The notes beneath the pieces were generated by a model, which was not told the DNA's origin, ran no database searches, and saw only the letters and a list, made by a program, of their open reading frames with translations. A program made the translations under genes and the position numbers. Source: Clostridia bacterium (lineage in GTDB: Bacteria > Bacillota > Clostridia > Christensenellales > Aristaeellaceae). From it: a stretch of DNA of 6,683 nt. Location of the stretch: assembly GCA_024404395.1 (NCBI GenBank), contig JAKSPZ010000054.1:1-6683 (forward strand). The letters run 5' to 3'. Shown in pieces: positions 1 to 6,406 of this stretch; the first letter of the stretch is position 1, and each line of letters starts with the position of its first letter.

Positions 1-1023
1 TATCGCAGCCGTCTTGAGAAGGCTGTGCACATCTGGCTGGAAGACGATGCGCTGAAGCCGCTGCTGGGCATGCACGTGGTTGTGGATGCGGGCAACGGCG
101 CGGGCGGATTCTACGCCGATTTCCTCGAGCAGCTTGGCGCGGAGACCACGGGCAGCCTGAATCTTGAGCCCGATGGTAGCTTCCCCAACGGTGTGCTGAA
201 TCCCGAGGATCCCGAAAAGCTCAAGGCACTGTCCGAGGCGGTCGTCAAGAACGAAGCCGATCTCGGTGTTCTCTTTGACCCGGATTGCGACCGTGCCGCG
301 ATCGTTGACGCAAGCGGTCGTGCCATCTGCCGCAACAGCCTCATCGCGCTCATCTCTGCGATCCTGCTGGAGAAGACGCCCGGCGCGACCATCGTCACCG
401 ACAGCGTTACCAGCTCCGGTCTGGCGCGTTTCATTACGGAGTGGGGCGGAACGCACTATCGTTTCAAGCGCGGCCATCGCAATGTTATCGGCGAAGCAAT
501 TCGCCTGAACGCTGAATCCATCGATTGCCCCATTGCCATTGAGACCAGCGGTCACGCGGCTTTCCGAGACAATTATTTTGTGGATGACGGCGTATATCTC
601 GTCACCCGACTCATCTGTGAAGCCTTTGATCGCAAGCGCGAAGGCAGAACGCTGGGCTCCCTGATCGATGAGCTTTGTGAGCCTCAGGAAAGCGTCGAAC
701 TGCGACTCGGTCTTTCTGGTGAAACGCCGAGAGAGACGGGACGTGTCATCATTGATACCGTGCTTGAAAACACCTTGAACGATCACAGTTGGACCCTCGC
801 TCCCGATAACCGCGAGGGTGTGCGCATCACCTTCAATCTGGACGGCGGCATCAACAATGCATGGTTCCTGCTGCGTCAGTCGGTGCACGATCCTGTGCTC
901 GCCTTGAACGCAGAGAGCGACATTGAAGGCGGCGTTCGCCGCATGATGCATGAGCTCTATGAGATCATCAAGGATAGTGAGAATGTGGATCTCACCGCGC
1001 TCAAAGCGCTCGCGGAGAAGTGA
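1..1023 (+). CDS. Phosphohexomutase (phosphomannomutase/phosphoglucomutase family), 5'-truncated by window edge
   Basis: This is the C-terminal 340 residues of an alpha-D-phosphohexomutase, which moves phosphate between C1 and C6 of a hexose phosphate in the cytoplasm. The frame is open to base 1, so the N-terminal domain with the catalytic phosphoserine loop lies upstream; the family is usually about 450-600 residues. Visible parts (residues numbered from base 1) are VVVDAGNGAGG at 26-36 opening domain 2; the metal-binding loop DPDCDR at 93-98, with the three Asp that hold Mg2+; KRGHRN at 156-161; and the sugar-binding ETSGH at 181-185. In domain 4, the phosphate-binding loop normally reading RxSGTEP is RQSVHDP at 292-298. 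The family call is firm, but mannose versus glucose specificity cannot be decided. A GTG at 25 is internal, not the start. The TGA stop overlaps the next gene's ATG by one base, so the two are probably co-translated. Confidence 0.93.
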   Translation, partial: YRSRLEKAVHIWLEDDALKPLLGMHVVVDAGNGAGGFYADFLEQLGAETTGSLNLEPDGSFPNGVLNPEDPEKLKALSEAVVKNEADLGVLFDPDCDRAAIVDASGRAICRNSLIALISAILLEKTPGATIVTDSVTSSGLARFITEWGGTHYRFKRGHRNVIGEAIRLNAESIDCPIAIETSGHAAFRDNYFVDDGVYLVTRLICEAFDRKREGRTLGSLIDELCEPQESVELRLGLSGETPRETGRVIIDTVLENTLNDHSWTLAPDNREGVRITFNLDGGINNAWFLLRQSVHDPVLALNAESDIEGGVRRMMHELYEIIKDSENVDLTALKALAEK

Positions 1024-1655
1024 TGGCTGTTTCAAATTATGATATTGCCCTGGATCGCGCCAGAGAGCACTTTCTAACCTACGATCAGGAGCAGATGATT
1101 CGACGTTTCGGATTGGAGCATGATCCCGAATACCTGTATTTCAACGTGCTGAACCGTCGGTATCGACTGGGCAGGGCAGACGGCGTCATGGCGCCTGTGG
1201 ACGCGCCCGAGGCGGTCTGCGGCTTCAATGAAACGATGACGGTGTTCGATGTGTTCTGCAACAGCAAGCCTGACGCGTCGCTCAGTGGGCGTTACTGTCC
1301 CGTCAACAGCCTGAAAGGGATCGCGCAGACATCCGGCTTGGGGAACGATCTTTTCGCCCAAGCGGTAAAGCGACTGTCGGACAGACCGGATGTGCTGAGA
1401 AGGTCTTGTGAGCAGCTTGGCGGAGAGCCTTATCCCGTTGGGGACGTGGCGTACAAACTGCCGCTGTTTGACGTTTTGCCCATGGTATTGATTCTGTGGG
1501 AAGGGGATGATGAGTTCCCGCCTGCAATGAAAATGCTTTGGGATGAGAATCTGCTGTCCTATATGCGATACGAAACGGCTTATTATGCCATGGCTATGAT
1601 ACTGGACAGGATCGATGAAATTATGAATCCTCACGAACGGAGGCGTGCCCGTTGA
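1023..1655 (+). CDS. DUF3786-like protein of unknown function
   Basis: This 210-residue soluble protein has no signal peptide or membrane helix. From memory of the family it resembles DUF3786 proteins, whose most conserved part is a hydrophobic strand followed by a gDeEFPa motif and an LfD turn. Here that is LPLFDVLPMVLILWEGDDEFPP at about 146-167, then KMLWDE at 170-175 and a helix with YETAYYAMAMILDRI at 183-197. The middle region (about 86-108) carries GRYCPVNSLKGIAQTSGLG. No catalytic motif is recognised. The ATG at 1023 is preferred over the GTG at 1020 because the GGAG at 1014-1017 lies 5 bases before the ATG but only 2 before the GTG. The ATG overlaps the phosphohexomutase stop (TGATG), and the gene's own TGA overlaps the next TTG start by 4 bases. 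Function is unknown; some DUF3786 members occur in anaerobes near corrinoid or Fe-S proteins, but none are seen here. Confidence 0.72.
   Translation: MAVSNYDIALDRAREHFLTYDQEQMIRRFGLEHDPEYLYFNVLNRRYRLGRADGVMAPVDAPEAVCGFNETMTVFDVFCNSKPDASLSGRYCPVNSLKGIAQTSGLGNDLFAQAVKRLSDRPDVLRRSCEQLGGEPYPVGDVAYKLPLFDVLPMVLILWEGDDEFPPAMKMLWDENLLSYMRYETAYYAMAMILDRIDEIMNPHERRRAR
1639..1643 (+). promoter_or_regulatory. Ribosome binding site deciding a TTG start
   Basis: A perfect GGAGG sits 8 bases before the TTG at 1652. It lies inside the last codons of the DUF3786-like gene. It supports the TTG as the true start, since the next in-frame ATG (residue 11) would cut the membrane helix. Confidence 0.8.
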
Positions 1656-2152
1656 TCGGTTGGATAATCGCCGCGGTCTTCATGATTGCGTGTATCGTCC
1701 TGATAATCGCATATGTCAACAAAAAGCCGATGACGGTCGAGCCTGAGCCTGACGACAGCGCAGTAAGGATCGAAAAACTGCGTCGGGAAAACAGGATGCT
1801 GCGCAGGAAGCTCGAAGTTCGCGAGAAGACATTGGATGAAGCCTATCGCCGTCTCGATGAGTACGAGCAGCGGGACGCGGATAATTACGAACTGATGCAG
1901 CGTCACGTGGAAGCCAAGCGTCAGGCAGAGATCGAAGCGTCCGCCATGCGGATGCGTGCGGAGATCGGCGCACAGGAACTGGCGCAGATCCGTGAAGAGG
2001 CAAAATCCCGCGAAGCACTGTATCAGTCCATTCTCAGCGAGCGGGACGAAGAGATCGAGCGCTTGAAGAGTACTCGAAAGCCTGCAGCTGCCAGACGTCG
2101 CAAAGAGGTCTCGGAAGAGCAGATCAGCATTTTTGAAGTAATGGAGGACTAA
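1652..2152 (+). CDS. Small membrane-anchored coiled-coil protein, unknown function
   Basis: This 166-residue protein starts with TTG in a TTGA overlap with the previous stop. Residues 2-22 (IGWIIAAVFMIACIVLIIAY) form one hydrophobic helix, followed by KK at 24-25. That pattern suits an N-terminal anchor with the rest in the cytoplasm. From about 38 to 140 the sequence is very rich in Glu, Arg, Lys, Leu and Ala with heptad-like spacing and no prolines, so a long coiled coil is expected. A basic patch (RKPAAARRRK, 142-151) precedes an acidic tail ending in SIFEVMED. No enzymatic motif is visible. Topology resembles small scaffold or division-associated anchors, but low-complexity coiled coils match many families, so homology cannot be claimed. 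Its place between DUF3786 and HD genes, with coupled starts, suggests expression with them. Confidence 0.8.
   Translation: MIGWIIAAVFMIACIVLIIAYVNKKPMTVEPEPDDSAVRIEKLRRENRMLRRKLEVREKTLDEAYRRLDEYEQRDADNYELMQRHVEAKRQAEIEASAMRMRAEIGAQELAQIREEAKSREALYQSILSERDEEIERLKSTRKPAAARRRKEVSEEQISIFEVMED
2143..2147 (+). promoter_or_regulatory. Ribosome binding site deciding a second TTG start
   Basis: GGAGG lies 8 bases before the TTG at 2156 and overlaps the last codons of the coiled-coil gene. The motif and spacing are identical to those of the preceding gene. The first in-frame ATG (residue 12, at 2189) has no comparable site at proper distance. Confidence 0.8.
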
Positions 2153-2155
2153 ACC

Positions 2156-2650
2156 TTGCGAGACAGGATTCAGGCTTTGTATATCAAGATGCTGGCATTC
2201 GACGGCGGACGCCCCGATCTGGCGCAGCATTTCACAAAGGTTCATGCGTATGCCAAACTGATTGGTGAAGCGGAACAGCTTCCGTCGGACACCATGGAGA
2301 TTCTTGAAGCGGCTGCGCTGGTGCACGACATCGCGATTCCGCTCTGCGAGAAGAAGTCCGGAACCGAGGCGGGGCACTATCAGGAGATTGAAGGTCCCGA
2401 TATGGCTCGAGAGATGCTCTCAACTATTGGATTTGATGAAGCTGTGACCGAGCGTGTGGCGTGGCTCGTGGGGCATCATCACACCTATAAGGACATCGAC
2501 AAAATCGACTATCAGATCCTTGTGGAAGCTGATTTTATCGTCAATGCCTATGAAAGCAAGCACAGCGATGAAGCCAAACAGAACACGCTGAAGAACATAT
2601 TCAAAACAAAAACAGGCACATCGATTTTCAAAACGATGTTTGAACTGTAA
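2156..2650 (+). CDS. HD-domain metal-dependent phosphohydrolase
   Basis: This 164-residue cytoplasmic protein consists almost wholly of one HD domain. The metal-ligand pattern is complete: H30 in the first helix (FTKVHAYAKLI), the H57-D58 doublet in AALVHDI, histidines 107-109 in LVGHHH, and D126 in LVEADFIVNA. H74 in GHYQEIEGP may also contribute. HD proteins hydrolyse phosphate esters, often of nucleotides or cyclic nucleotides. The layout with a later HHH and EAD is like small clostridial HD proteins of the general PF01966 type, not like HD-GYP or RelA/SpoT. The substrate cannot be read from sequence. The TTG start has a good ribosome binding site. The gene begins 3 bases after the coiled-coil gene stop and is the last gene before the terminator. 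The last 15 or so residues (KTKTGTSIFKTMFEL) form a short tail after the domain. Confidence 0.88.
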   Translation: MRDRIQALYIKMLAFDGGRPDLAQHFTKVHAYAKLIGEAEQLPSDTMEILEAAALVHDIAIPLCEKKSGTEAGHYQEIEGPDMAREMLSTIGFDEAVTERVAWLVGHHHTYKDIDKIDYQILVEADFIVNAYESKHSDEAKQNTLKNIFKTKTGTSIFKTMFEL

Positions 2651-2654
2651 ACAA

Positions 2655-2687
2655 AAACGGCTGTCTCTCATGGAGAGACAGCCGTTT
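2655..2687. terminator. Bidirectional intrinsic terminator between convergent genes
   Basis: A near-perfect inverted repeat pairs 2655-2669 with 2673-2687: 15 base pairs, including CGGCTGTCTCTC with GAGAGACAGCCG, closed by a 3-base ATG loop (at least 3 nt; the last pair may open). On the + strand it is followed by TTTGTTTTAT, and on the - strand by TTTTTGTTT. It starts 4 bases after the HD gene stop and 3 bases beyond the stop of the - strand permease, so it fits termination in both directions. Confidence 0.93.
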
Positions 2688-2690
2688 GTT

Positions 2691-3677
2691 TTATCGATCT
2701 TCTCTGAAATAGGCCAATCCCAAAGCAGCGGGTGGTTGATTCTCGCGCTTTTTGCGAATGGAAGTGATGCTCAGGACGACGATGGTAACCACATAGGGGG
2801 TCATCTGTACGAGATCCGTGAACTGACTGGAAACGGTCAGGCCGAGGATGGACGGCAGGAACTGATACAGCCAGTAGAGCAGACCGAAGAGGTAGCTGCC
2901 CCAGATGGCGCTCAGGGGCTTCCAGGTGGAGAAGATGACCAATGCGACAGCCAGCCAGCCCAGTGCTTCAATCTGGTCGGTGGTCGCCCAGATGCCGTTG
3001 TTGTAATCCAGCACGTAGCAGAAGCCGCCGAGACCGGAGATGCCGGCGCCGATGCAGGTCGCAAGGTACTTATAGCGCATGACGTTGACACCGGAAGCAT
3101 CTGCGGTAGCGGTGTTCTCGCCGACGGCGCGCAGGTTCAGACCGGCACGGGTACGCTTCAGGAAATGGTTCATCAGGATCGCCAGAATGATGGCTGCGTA
3201 GACCATGAAGCCATGACCGAAGAGGACGGGACCGATGAAGGGGATCTTCGCCAGCGCGGGAATGTTGGCATGGAAAACGTGGTAGACGTTGGTCTGAGTG
3301 GCGATCTTGCCGTTCAGCATGTATGCACCGAAGAAGTTGGCAACGCCCTTACCGAAAATGCTGAGGGCGAGACCGGTAACGTTCTGATTGGCGCGAAGGG
3401 TGATGGTCAGAAAGCTGTAGATCAGACCGCCAAGCATGGAGGCGCTGATACCGCAAACCAGTGCGATGACAGCGGCGAGGACCATGTTGGGATTGGCAAC
3501 GCTGATCTCATAAAGATAAGCGCCGGCAAAACCGGAGAAACCGCCAAGGTACATGATTCCGGGAACGCCGAGGTTCAGGTTGCCGCCCTTTTCGGTGAGC
3601 GTTTCACCCAACGCACCATACATGATGATGGTTCCGAAGGCGATGGTACGGACGAGCCATGCAATCAACATATCCAT
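2691..3677 (-). CDS. ABC transporter permease, nucleoside/simple-sugar type (YufQ/NupQ-like)
   Basis: This 328-residue polytopic membrane protein belongs to the BPD_transp_2 (PF02653) permease family and is one half of the heteromeric channel. Family landmarks are GALGETLTEKGGNLNLGVPG at 21-40 (equivalent to the FSERSGVVNIGLEG region of NupQ), RANQNVTGLALSIFG at 95-109, the cytoplasmic coupling loop GLNLRAVGENTATADASGVN at 179-198 that contacts the ATPase, and GWLAVALVIFSTWKP at 240-254. About eight to ten hydrophobic helices are visible, ending near residue 306 before a basic and polar tail. The ATG at 3677 has GGAGG (complement of 3686-3690) 8 bases upstream. That site lies inside the KKKEG-coding end of the preceding permease gene, and only 3 bases separate the genes. 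It is last in its operon. Its partner is the neighbouring permease. A purine nucleoside substrate is inferred from gene order, not proved. Confidence 0.9.
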   Translation of the reverse strand: MDMLIAWLVRTIAFGTIIMYGALGETLTEKGGNLNLGVPGIMYLGGFSGFAGAYLYEISVANPNMVLAAVIALVCGISASMLGGLIYSFLTITLRANQNVTGLALSIFGKGVANFFGAYMLNGKIATQTNVYHVFHANIPALAKIPFIGPVLFGHGFMVYAAIILAILMNHFLKRTRAGLNLRAVGENTATADASGVNVMRYKYLATCIGAGISGLGGFCYVLDYNNGIWATTDQIEALGWLAVALVIFSTWKPLSAIWGSYLFGLLYWLYQFLPSILGLTVSSQFTDLVQMTPYVVTIVVLSITSIRKKRENQPPAALGLAYFREDR

Positions 3678-3680
3678 TGA

Positions 3681-4799
3681 TCAGCCCTCCTTTTTCTTGC
3701 CGCGGAAGACAAGATTGTAGTGGATGAAGAATTCGCTGCCGAGGATGAAGAAAAGGATGATGCCCTTAATGATGTCGGCGGCGTAATCGTTCAGGTTTGC
3801 GTAGGAAGATGCAATCTGAGTAGCACCCTTATCAAGGAAAGTCAGCAGGAAAGAGATCAGAACCATGTAGAAGGTATTGAACTTTGCAAGCCACGCGACG
3901 ATGATCGCCGTGAAACCGTTTCCGCCTGCGGTGGTCGCGGAAATGGTCTGGTCGGAACCTGCAACGACCAGGAAGCCGGTAAAGCCGCACAGCGCACCGG
4001 AGATGAGCATGGTGCGAACGATGACCTTTCCGACATTGATACCCGCATAGCGCGCGGTGTTGACACTTTCACCGACAACGGCGATTTCATAGCCCTGCTT
4101 GGTGTACTTCAGATAAGCGTACATAAGGAAGACCATGATGACGGTCACGATAACGGTGATGCCGTAGGAAGCATTGACGCCGAGAATGTTCATCTTGGGG
4201 AACCAGCCTGCTTCGGTAGCCTTGTTAAGTTTGCCGAGAGCGGAAGCGGTACCGCGCCATTTGTTGTAAAAGCTGGATACGATCTTGATGGCGACATAGT
4301 TCATCATCAGTGTGAACAGGGTCTCATTGGTGCCGAACTTCGCTTTGAATGCGGCGGGGATCAAGCCCCAAAGTGCACCCAAGACGACGGCCGACACGAA
4401 CATGCAGATGAACAGCACGGGAGTGGACATGACAGGTGCGCCGTAGACCATGACCAGTGCGGTACCCATGGCACCCATGAGCACCTGACCTTCCGCGCCG
4501 ATGTTCCAGAAGCGCATCATGAAGGCGGGGGCAAGGGCGATACCGATGAGCAGCAGCGGTGCCCAGTCGCGCAGACTGGTGACGAAACGGCGCATGGTAC
4601 CGAAGGTACCGTCAAACATGGTGGTGTAAACACTGATGGGGTTCAGACCGGTGACGCAGAGGATAAACAGCGCATCCACCAGAAGTGCCAGCAGAATGGC
4701 GACCAGACGGATGACGACTTTGCCGGAGAAGCGGATGCGATCGCGCTTGACAACACGTACAAACGGCTCGTGAACCGCGTGATTTGCATGATTACTCAT
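3681..4799 (-). CDS. ABC transporter permease, nucleoside/simple-sugar type (YufP/NupP-like)
   Basis: This 372-residue inner-membrane permease (PF02653) pairs with the downstream permease. A basic cytoplasmic N-terminus (1-28) precedes a first helix at about 29-50. Landmarks are FWNIGAEGQVLMGA at 97-110, the hallmark of YufP-type permeases; GTNETLFTLMMNYVAI at 156-171; the ATPase-coupling loop GYEIAVVGESVNTARYAGIN at 236-255; and GNGFTAIIVAWLAKFN at 293-308. Roughly ten hydrophobic segments are visible, and the C-terminus is basic (FRGKKKEG). An in-frame GTG at 4808 would add three residues but abuts the ribosome binding site. The ATG at 4799 has AAGGAGGG at proper distance and gives an 8-base overlap with the ATPase stop (ATGAGTAA), which implies translational coupling. 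Length is close to that usual for YufP-like proteins. The substrate is inferred from the operon only. Confidence 0.9.
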   Translation of the reverse strand: MSNHANHAVHEPFVRVVKRDRIRFSGKVVIRLVAILLALLVDALFILCVTGLNPISVYTTMFDGTFGTMRRFVTSLRDWAPLLLIGIALAPAFMMRFWNIGAEGQVLMGAMGTALVMVYGAPVMSTPVLFICMFVSAVVLGALWGLIPAAFKAKFGTNETLFTLMMNYVAIKIVSSFYNKWRGTASALGKLNKATEAGWFPKMNILGVNASYGITVIVTVIMVFLMYAYLKYTKQGYEIAVVGESVNTARYAGINVGKVIVRTMLISGALCGFTGFLVVAGSDQTISATTAGGNGFTAIIVAWLAKFNTFYMVLISFLLTFLDKGATQIASSYANLNDYAADIIKGIILFFILGSEFFIHYNLVFRGKKKEG

Positions 4800-6339
4800 T
4801 TTCGGCACCCTCCTTCAGCTTGGTCATGAGCAGACCGATCTCTTCCTTGGTGGTGTGACGGGCATCGACGATGCCGTTGCAGTGACCGCCGCAGAGGACG
4901 AGGATACGGTCGCAAAGATCGATCAGGACATCCAGATCTTCACCGACATAGACGATGGCGACGCCTTTGCGCTTCTGCTCGCAGAGAAGATTGTAGATGG
5001 TGTAACTGGTATTGATGTCAAGACCGCGAACGGCGTAGGCGGTCATCAGGACACTGGGGGCTGCTGCGATCTCGCGGCCGACGAGGACCTTCTGAACGTT
5101 ACCGCCGGACAGACGAGAGACGGGGGTGCTGACGGAAGGCGTGACGATCTTCAGTTCGGACTTGATCTCTTCAGCCAGCTGACGAGGAGAGCGGCGGTCG
5201 GCGAGCGGCGTCGCGCCCTTGTTATAGGACTTCAGCATCATGTTGTCGGTCATGCCCATGGCACCGACCAGACCCATGCCGAGACGATCTTCGGGAACGA
5301 AGGAGAGGTGAACGCCGAGATTGCGGATCTCGCGCGGGGTCTTGCCGATCAGCTGCTCGGTGTGACCTTCGGGCTCGGCAGGGAAGTACTCGATGCTTGC
5401 ACCCTGTTCGGTGATCTGCAGACCTGCGATGGCTTCCAGCAGTTCCTTCTGACCGTTGCCGGAAATGCCTGCGATGCCGAGGATCTCACCGCCGTAAGCG
5501 TCGAAGGAAACGTCGTTCAAAACGCGGATGCCTTCGGGGTTGGTAATGCTCAGGTTGTGGATGCTCAGACGCTTGGTGGGATTGACGGGCTCATCGCGAG
5601 CGATATCCAGCGTGACCTTTTCGCCGACCATCATGTCGGTGAGAGAGCTCTCGGTAGCAGTGGCGGTATCGACGGTATCGATATATTCACCCTTGCGCAG
5701 AATGGCAACGCGGTCGGAGATGGCGAGCACTTCATGCAGCTTATGGGTGATGATGATGATGGACTTGCCGTTCTCGCGCCTGCGCCGCATGACGGAGAAG
5801 AGCTTTTCGGTCTCCTGAGGAGTCAGAGCGGCGGTGGGCTCGTCCAGGATCAGGCGGTTGACATTGCGGATCAGGACCTTGACGATCTCGAGGGTCTGCT
5901 TCTGGCTGACGCTCATCTCATAGACTTTCTGGTCGAGGTCGAGATCGAAAGCATATTCTTCGCAAATGGCCTGTGCACGCTTGCGGATGCTCTTCAGATC
6001 GTATTTTTCATCTTTATCGGTGATCAGCGCAATGTTCTCCAAGGCAGTAAACACGTCGACCAGCTTGAAATGCTGATGGACCATGCCGATGCCGTGAGCA
6101 AACGCGTCGCGAGGGTTGCGGATCTCGATAGCGTCCTCGTCGATGATAATCTCGCCGCAATCGGGGTAGTAAATACCGGCGATCATGTTCATCAGCGTGG
6201 TCTTACCGCTGCCGTTTTCGCCGAGCAGGGCAAGGATCTCACCTTTGCGAACAGAGAGCGTAACGTCTTTATTGGCAATTACCTGTGAACCAAAAGTCTT
6301 CGTTATGTGTCGAAGCTCAATGGCGTATCCGGATGACAT
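4792..6339 (-). CDS. ABC transporter ATPase with two nucleotide-binding domains, nucleoside/simple-sugar type (YufO/NupO-like)
   Basis: This 515-residue cytoplasmic ATPase would drive both permeases. Domain 1 (about 6-245) has Walker A GENGSGKTT at 40-48, Q-loop Q89 in MVHQHF, signature SVSQKQ at 143-148, Walker B LILDEP at 163-168 and switch H199. Domain 2 (about 256-508) has a degenerate Walker A, GISGNGQKEL at 291-300, the family motif VPEDRLGMGL at 348-357, a canonical signature LSGGNVQK at 410-417, a Walker B replaced by LMTAYAVRGLD at 431-441, and EDLD at 467-470 where other ABC proteins have the switch His. Degeneracy of domain 2 is usual in the two-domain sugar and nucleoside ATPases (RbsA, MglA, NupO), so this is not decay. 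The ATG at 6339 is preferred over the GTG at 6351, which overlaps the ribosome binding site. It lies between the binding-protein gene and the permeases, overlapping the next gene by 8 bases. Confidence 0.94.
   Translation of the reverse strand: MSSGYAIELRHITKTFGSQVIANKDVTLSVRKGEILALLGENGSGKTTLMNMIAGIYYPDCGEIIIDEDAIEIRNPRDAFAHGIGMVHQHFKLVDVFTALENIALITDKDEKYDLKSIRKRAQAICEEYAFDLDLDQKVYEMSVSQKQTLEIVKVLIRNVNRLILDEPTAALTPQETEKLFSVMRRRRENGKSIIIITHKLHEVLAISDRVAILRKGEYIDTVDTATATESSLTDMMVGEKVTLDIARDEPVNPTKRLSIHNLSITNPEGIRVLNDVSFDAYGGEILGIAGISGNGQKELLEAIAGLQITEQGASIEYFPAEPEGHTEQLIGKTPREIRNLGVHLSFVPEDRLGMGLVGAMGMTDNMMLKSYNKGATPLADRRSPRQLAEEIKSELKIVTPSVSTPVSRLSGGNVQKVLVGREIAAAPSVLMTAYAVRGLDINTSYTIYNLLCEQKRKGVAIVYVGEDLDVLIDLCDRILVLCGGHCNGIVDARHTTKEEIGLLMTKLKEGAENE
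4808..4815 (-). promoter_or_regulatory. Ribosome binding site deciding the permease start
   Basis: The - strand reads AAGGAGGG here, with 9 bases from GGAGG to the ATG at 4799. The alternative GTG (4808-4806) begins immediately after the GGAGG core and so cannot be served by it. The site lies within the 3' end of the ATPase gene. Confidence 0.8.
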
Positions 6340-6406
6340 ATGGGATAACACTCCTTTGGATGGAATAGGTAAGGAGAACAGGTTATATCAGGGAGGGAGA
6401 AAGACC
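6340..6406 (-). other. Leader between the binding-protein terminator and the ATPase gene
   Basis: This short stretch between the terminator T-tract and the ATPase start holds the ribosome binding site and pyrimidine-rich sequence on the - strand. No convincing promoter is seen: a TATAAC (complement of 6382-6387) has only TTTAGG at 17 bases upstream. The likely use is as the continuation of transcripts that read through the terminator. Confidence 0.45.
6351..6357 (-). promoter_or_regulatory. Ribosome binding site of the ATPase gene
   Basis: The - strand reads AAAGGAG here, 11 bases before the ATG at 6339. This is slightly long spacing but the only good match. An in-frame GTG (6351-6349) uses the last base of this site and is therefore an unlikely start. 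Confidence 0.65.

Noticed and set aside
143..148. Idea that the SVSQKQ signature in the ATPase (protein residues 143-148) marks a decayed domain 1
   Set aside because: Related sugar-type ATPases such as MglA, as I recall, also have SVSQ-type signatures, and Walker A, Walker B, Q-loop and switch His of domain 1 are all intact.
1074..1634. 186-codon open frame on the - strand
   Set aside because: It is the codon-aligned antisense of the DUF3786-like gene, and the sense protein carries family-like conserved motifs.
1631..2377. 248-codon open frame on the - strand
   Set aside because: It spans two + strand genes that share a frame (coiled-coil and HD) in the codon-aligned antisense register. 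Both + strand genes have ribosome binding sites and, for HD, conserved motifs.
2625..2648. TTCAAA and TTTGAA inverted repeat near the HD gene end
   Set aside because: It has only six weak A/T-rich pairs inside coding sequence next to a much stronger terminator, so it probably has no separate role.
2640..3680. 346-codon open frame on the + strand
   Set aside because: It begins inside the HD gene, runs straight through the terminator hairpin and then antisense to the YufQ-like permease; it encodes hydrophilic low-complexity sequence.
3720..4829. 369-codon open frame on the + strand
   Set aside because: It is antisense shadow of the YufP-like permease in the codon-aligned register, with no recognisable domain and no ribosome binding site argument.
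4855..6288. 477-codon open frame on the + strand
   Set aside because: It lies exactly antisense, codon for codon, to the ABC ATPase, whose motifs are unmistakable. Its product is low-complexity Asp/Gly/Val-rich sequence, and the frame is open only because the sense gene lacks TTA, CTA and TCA codons.
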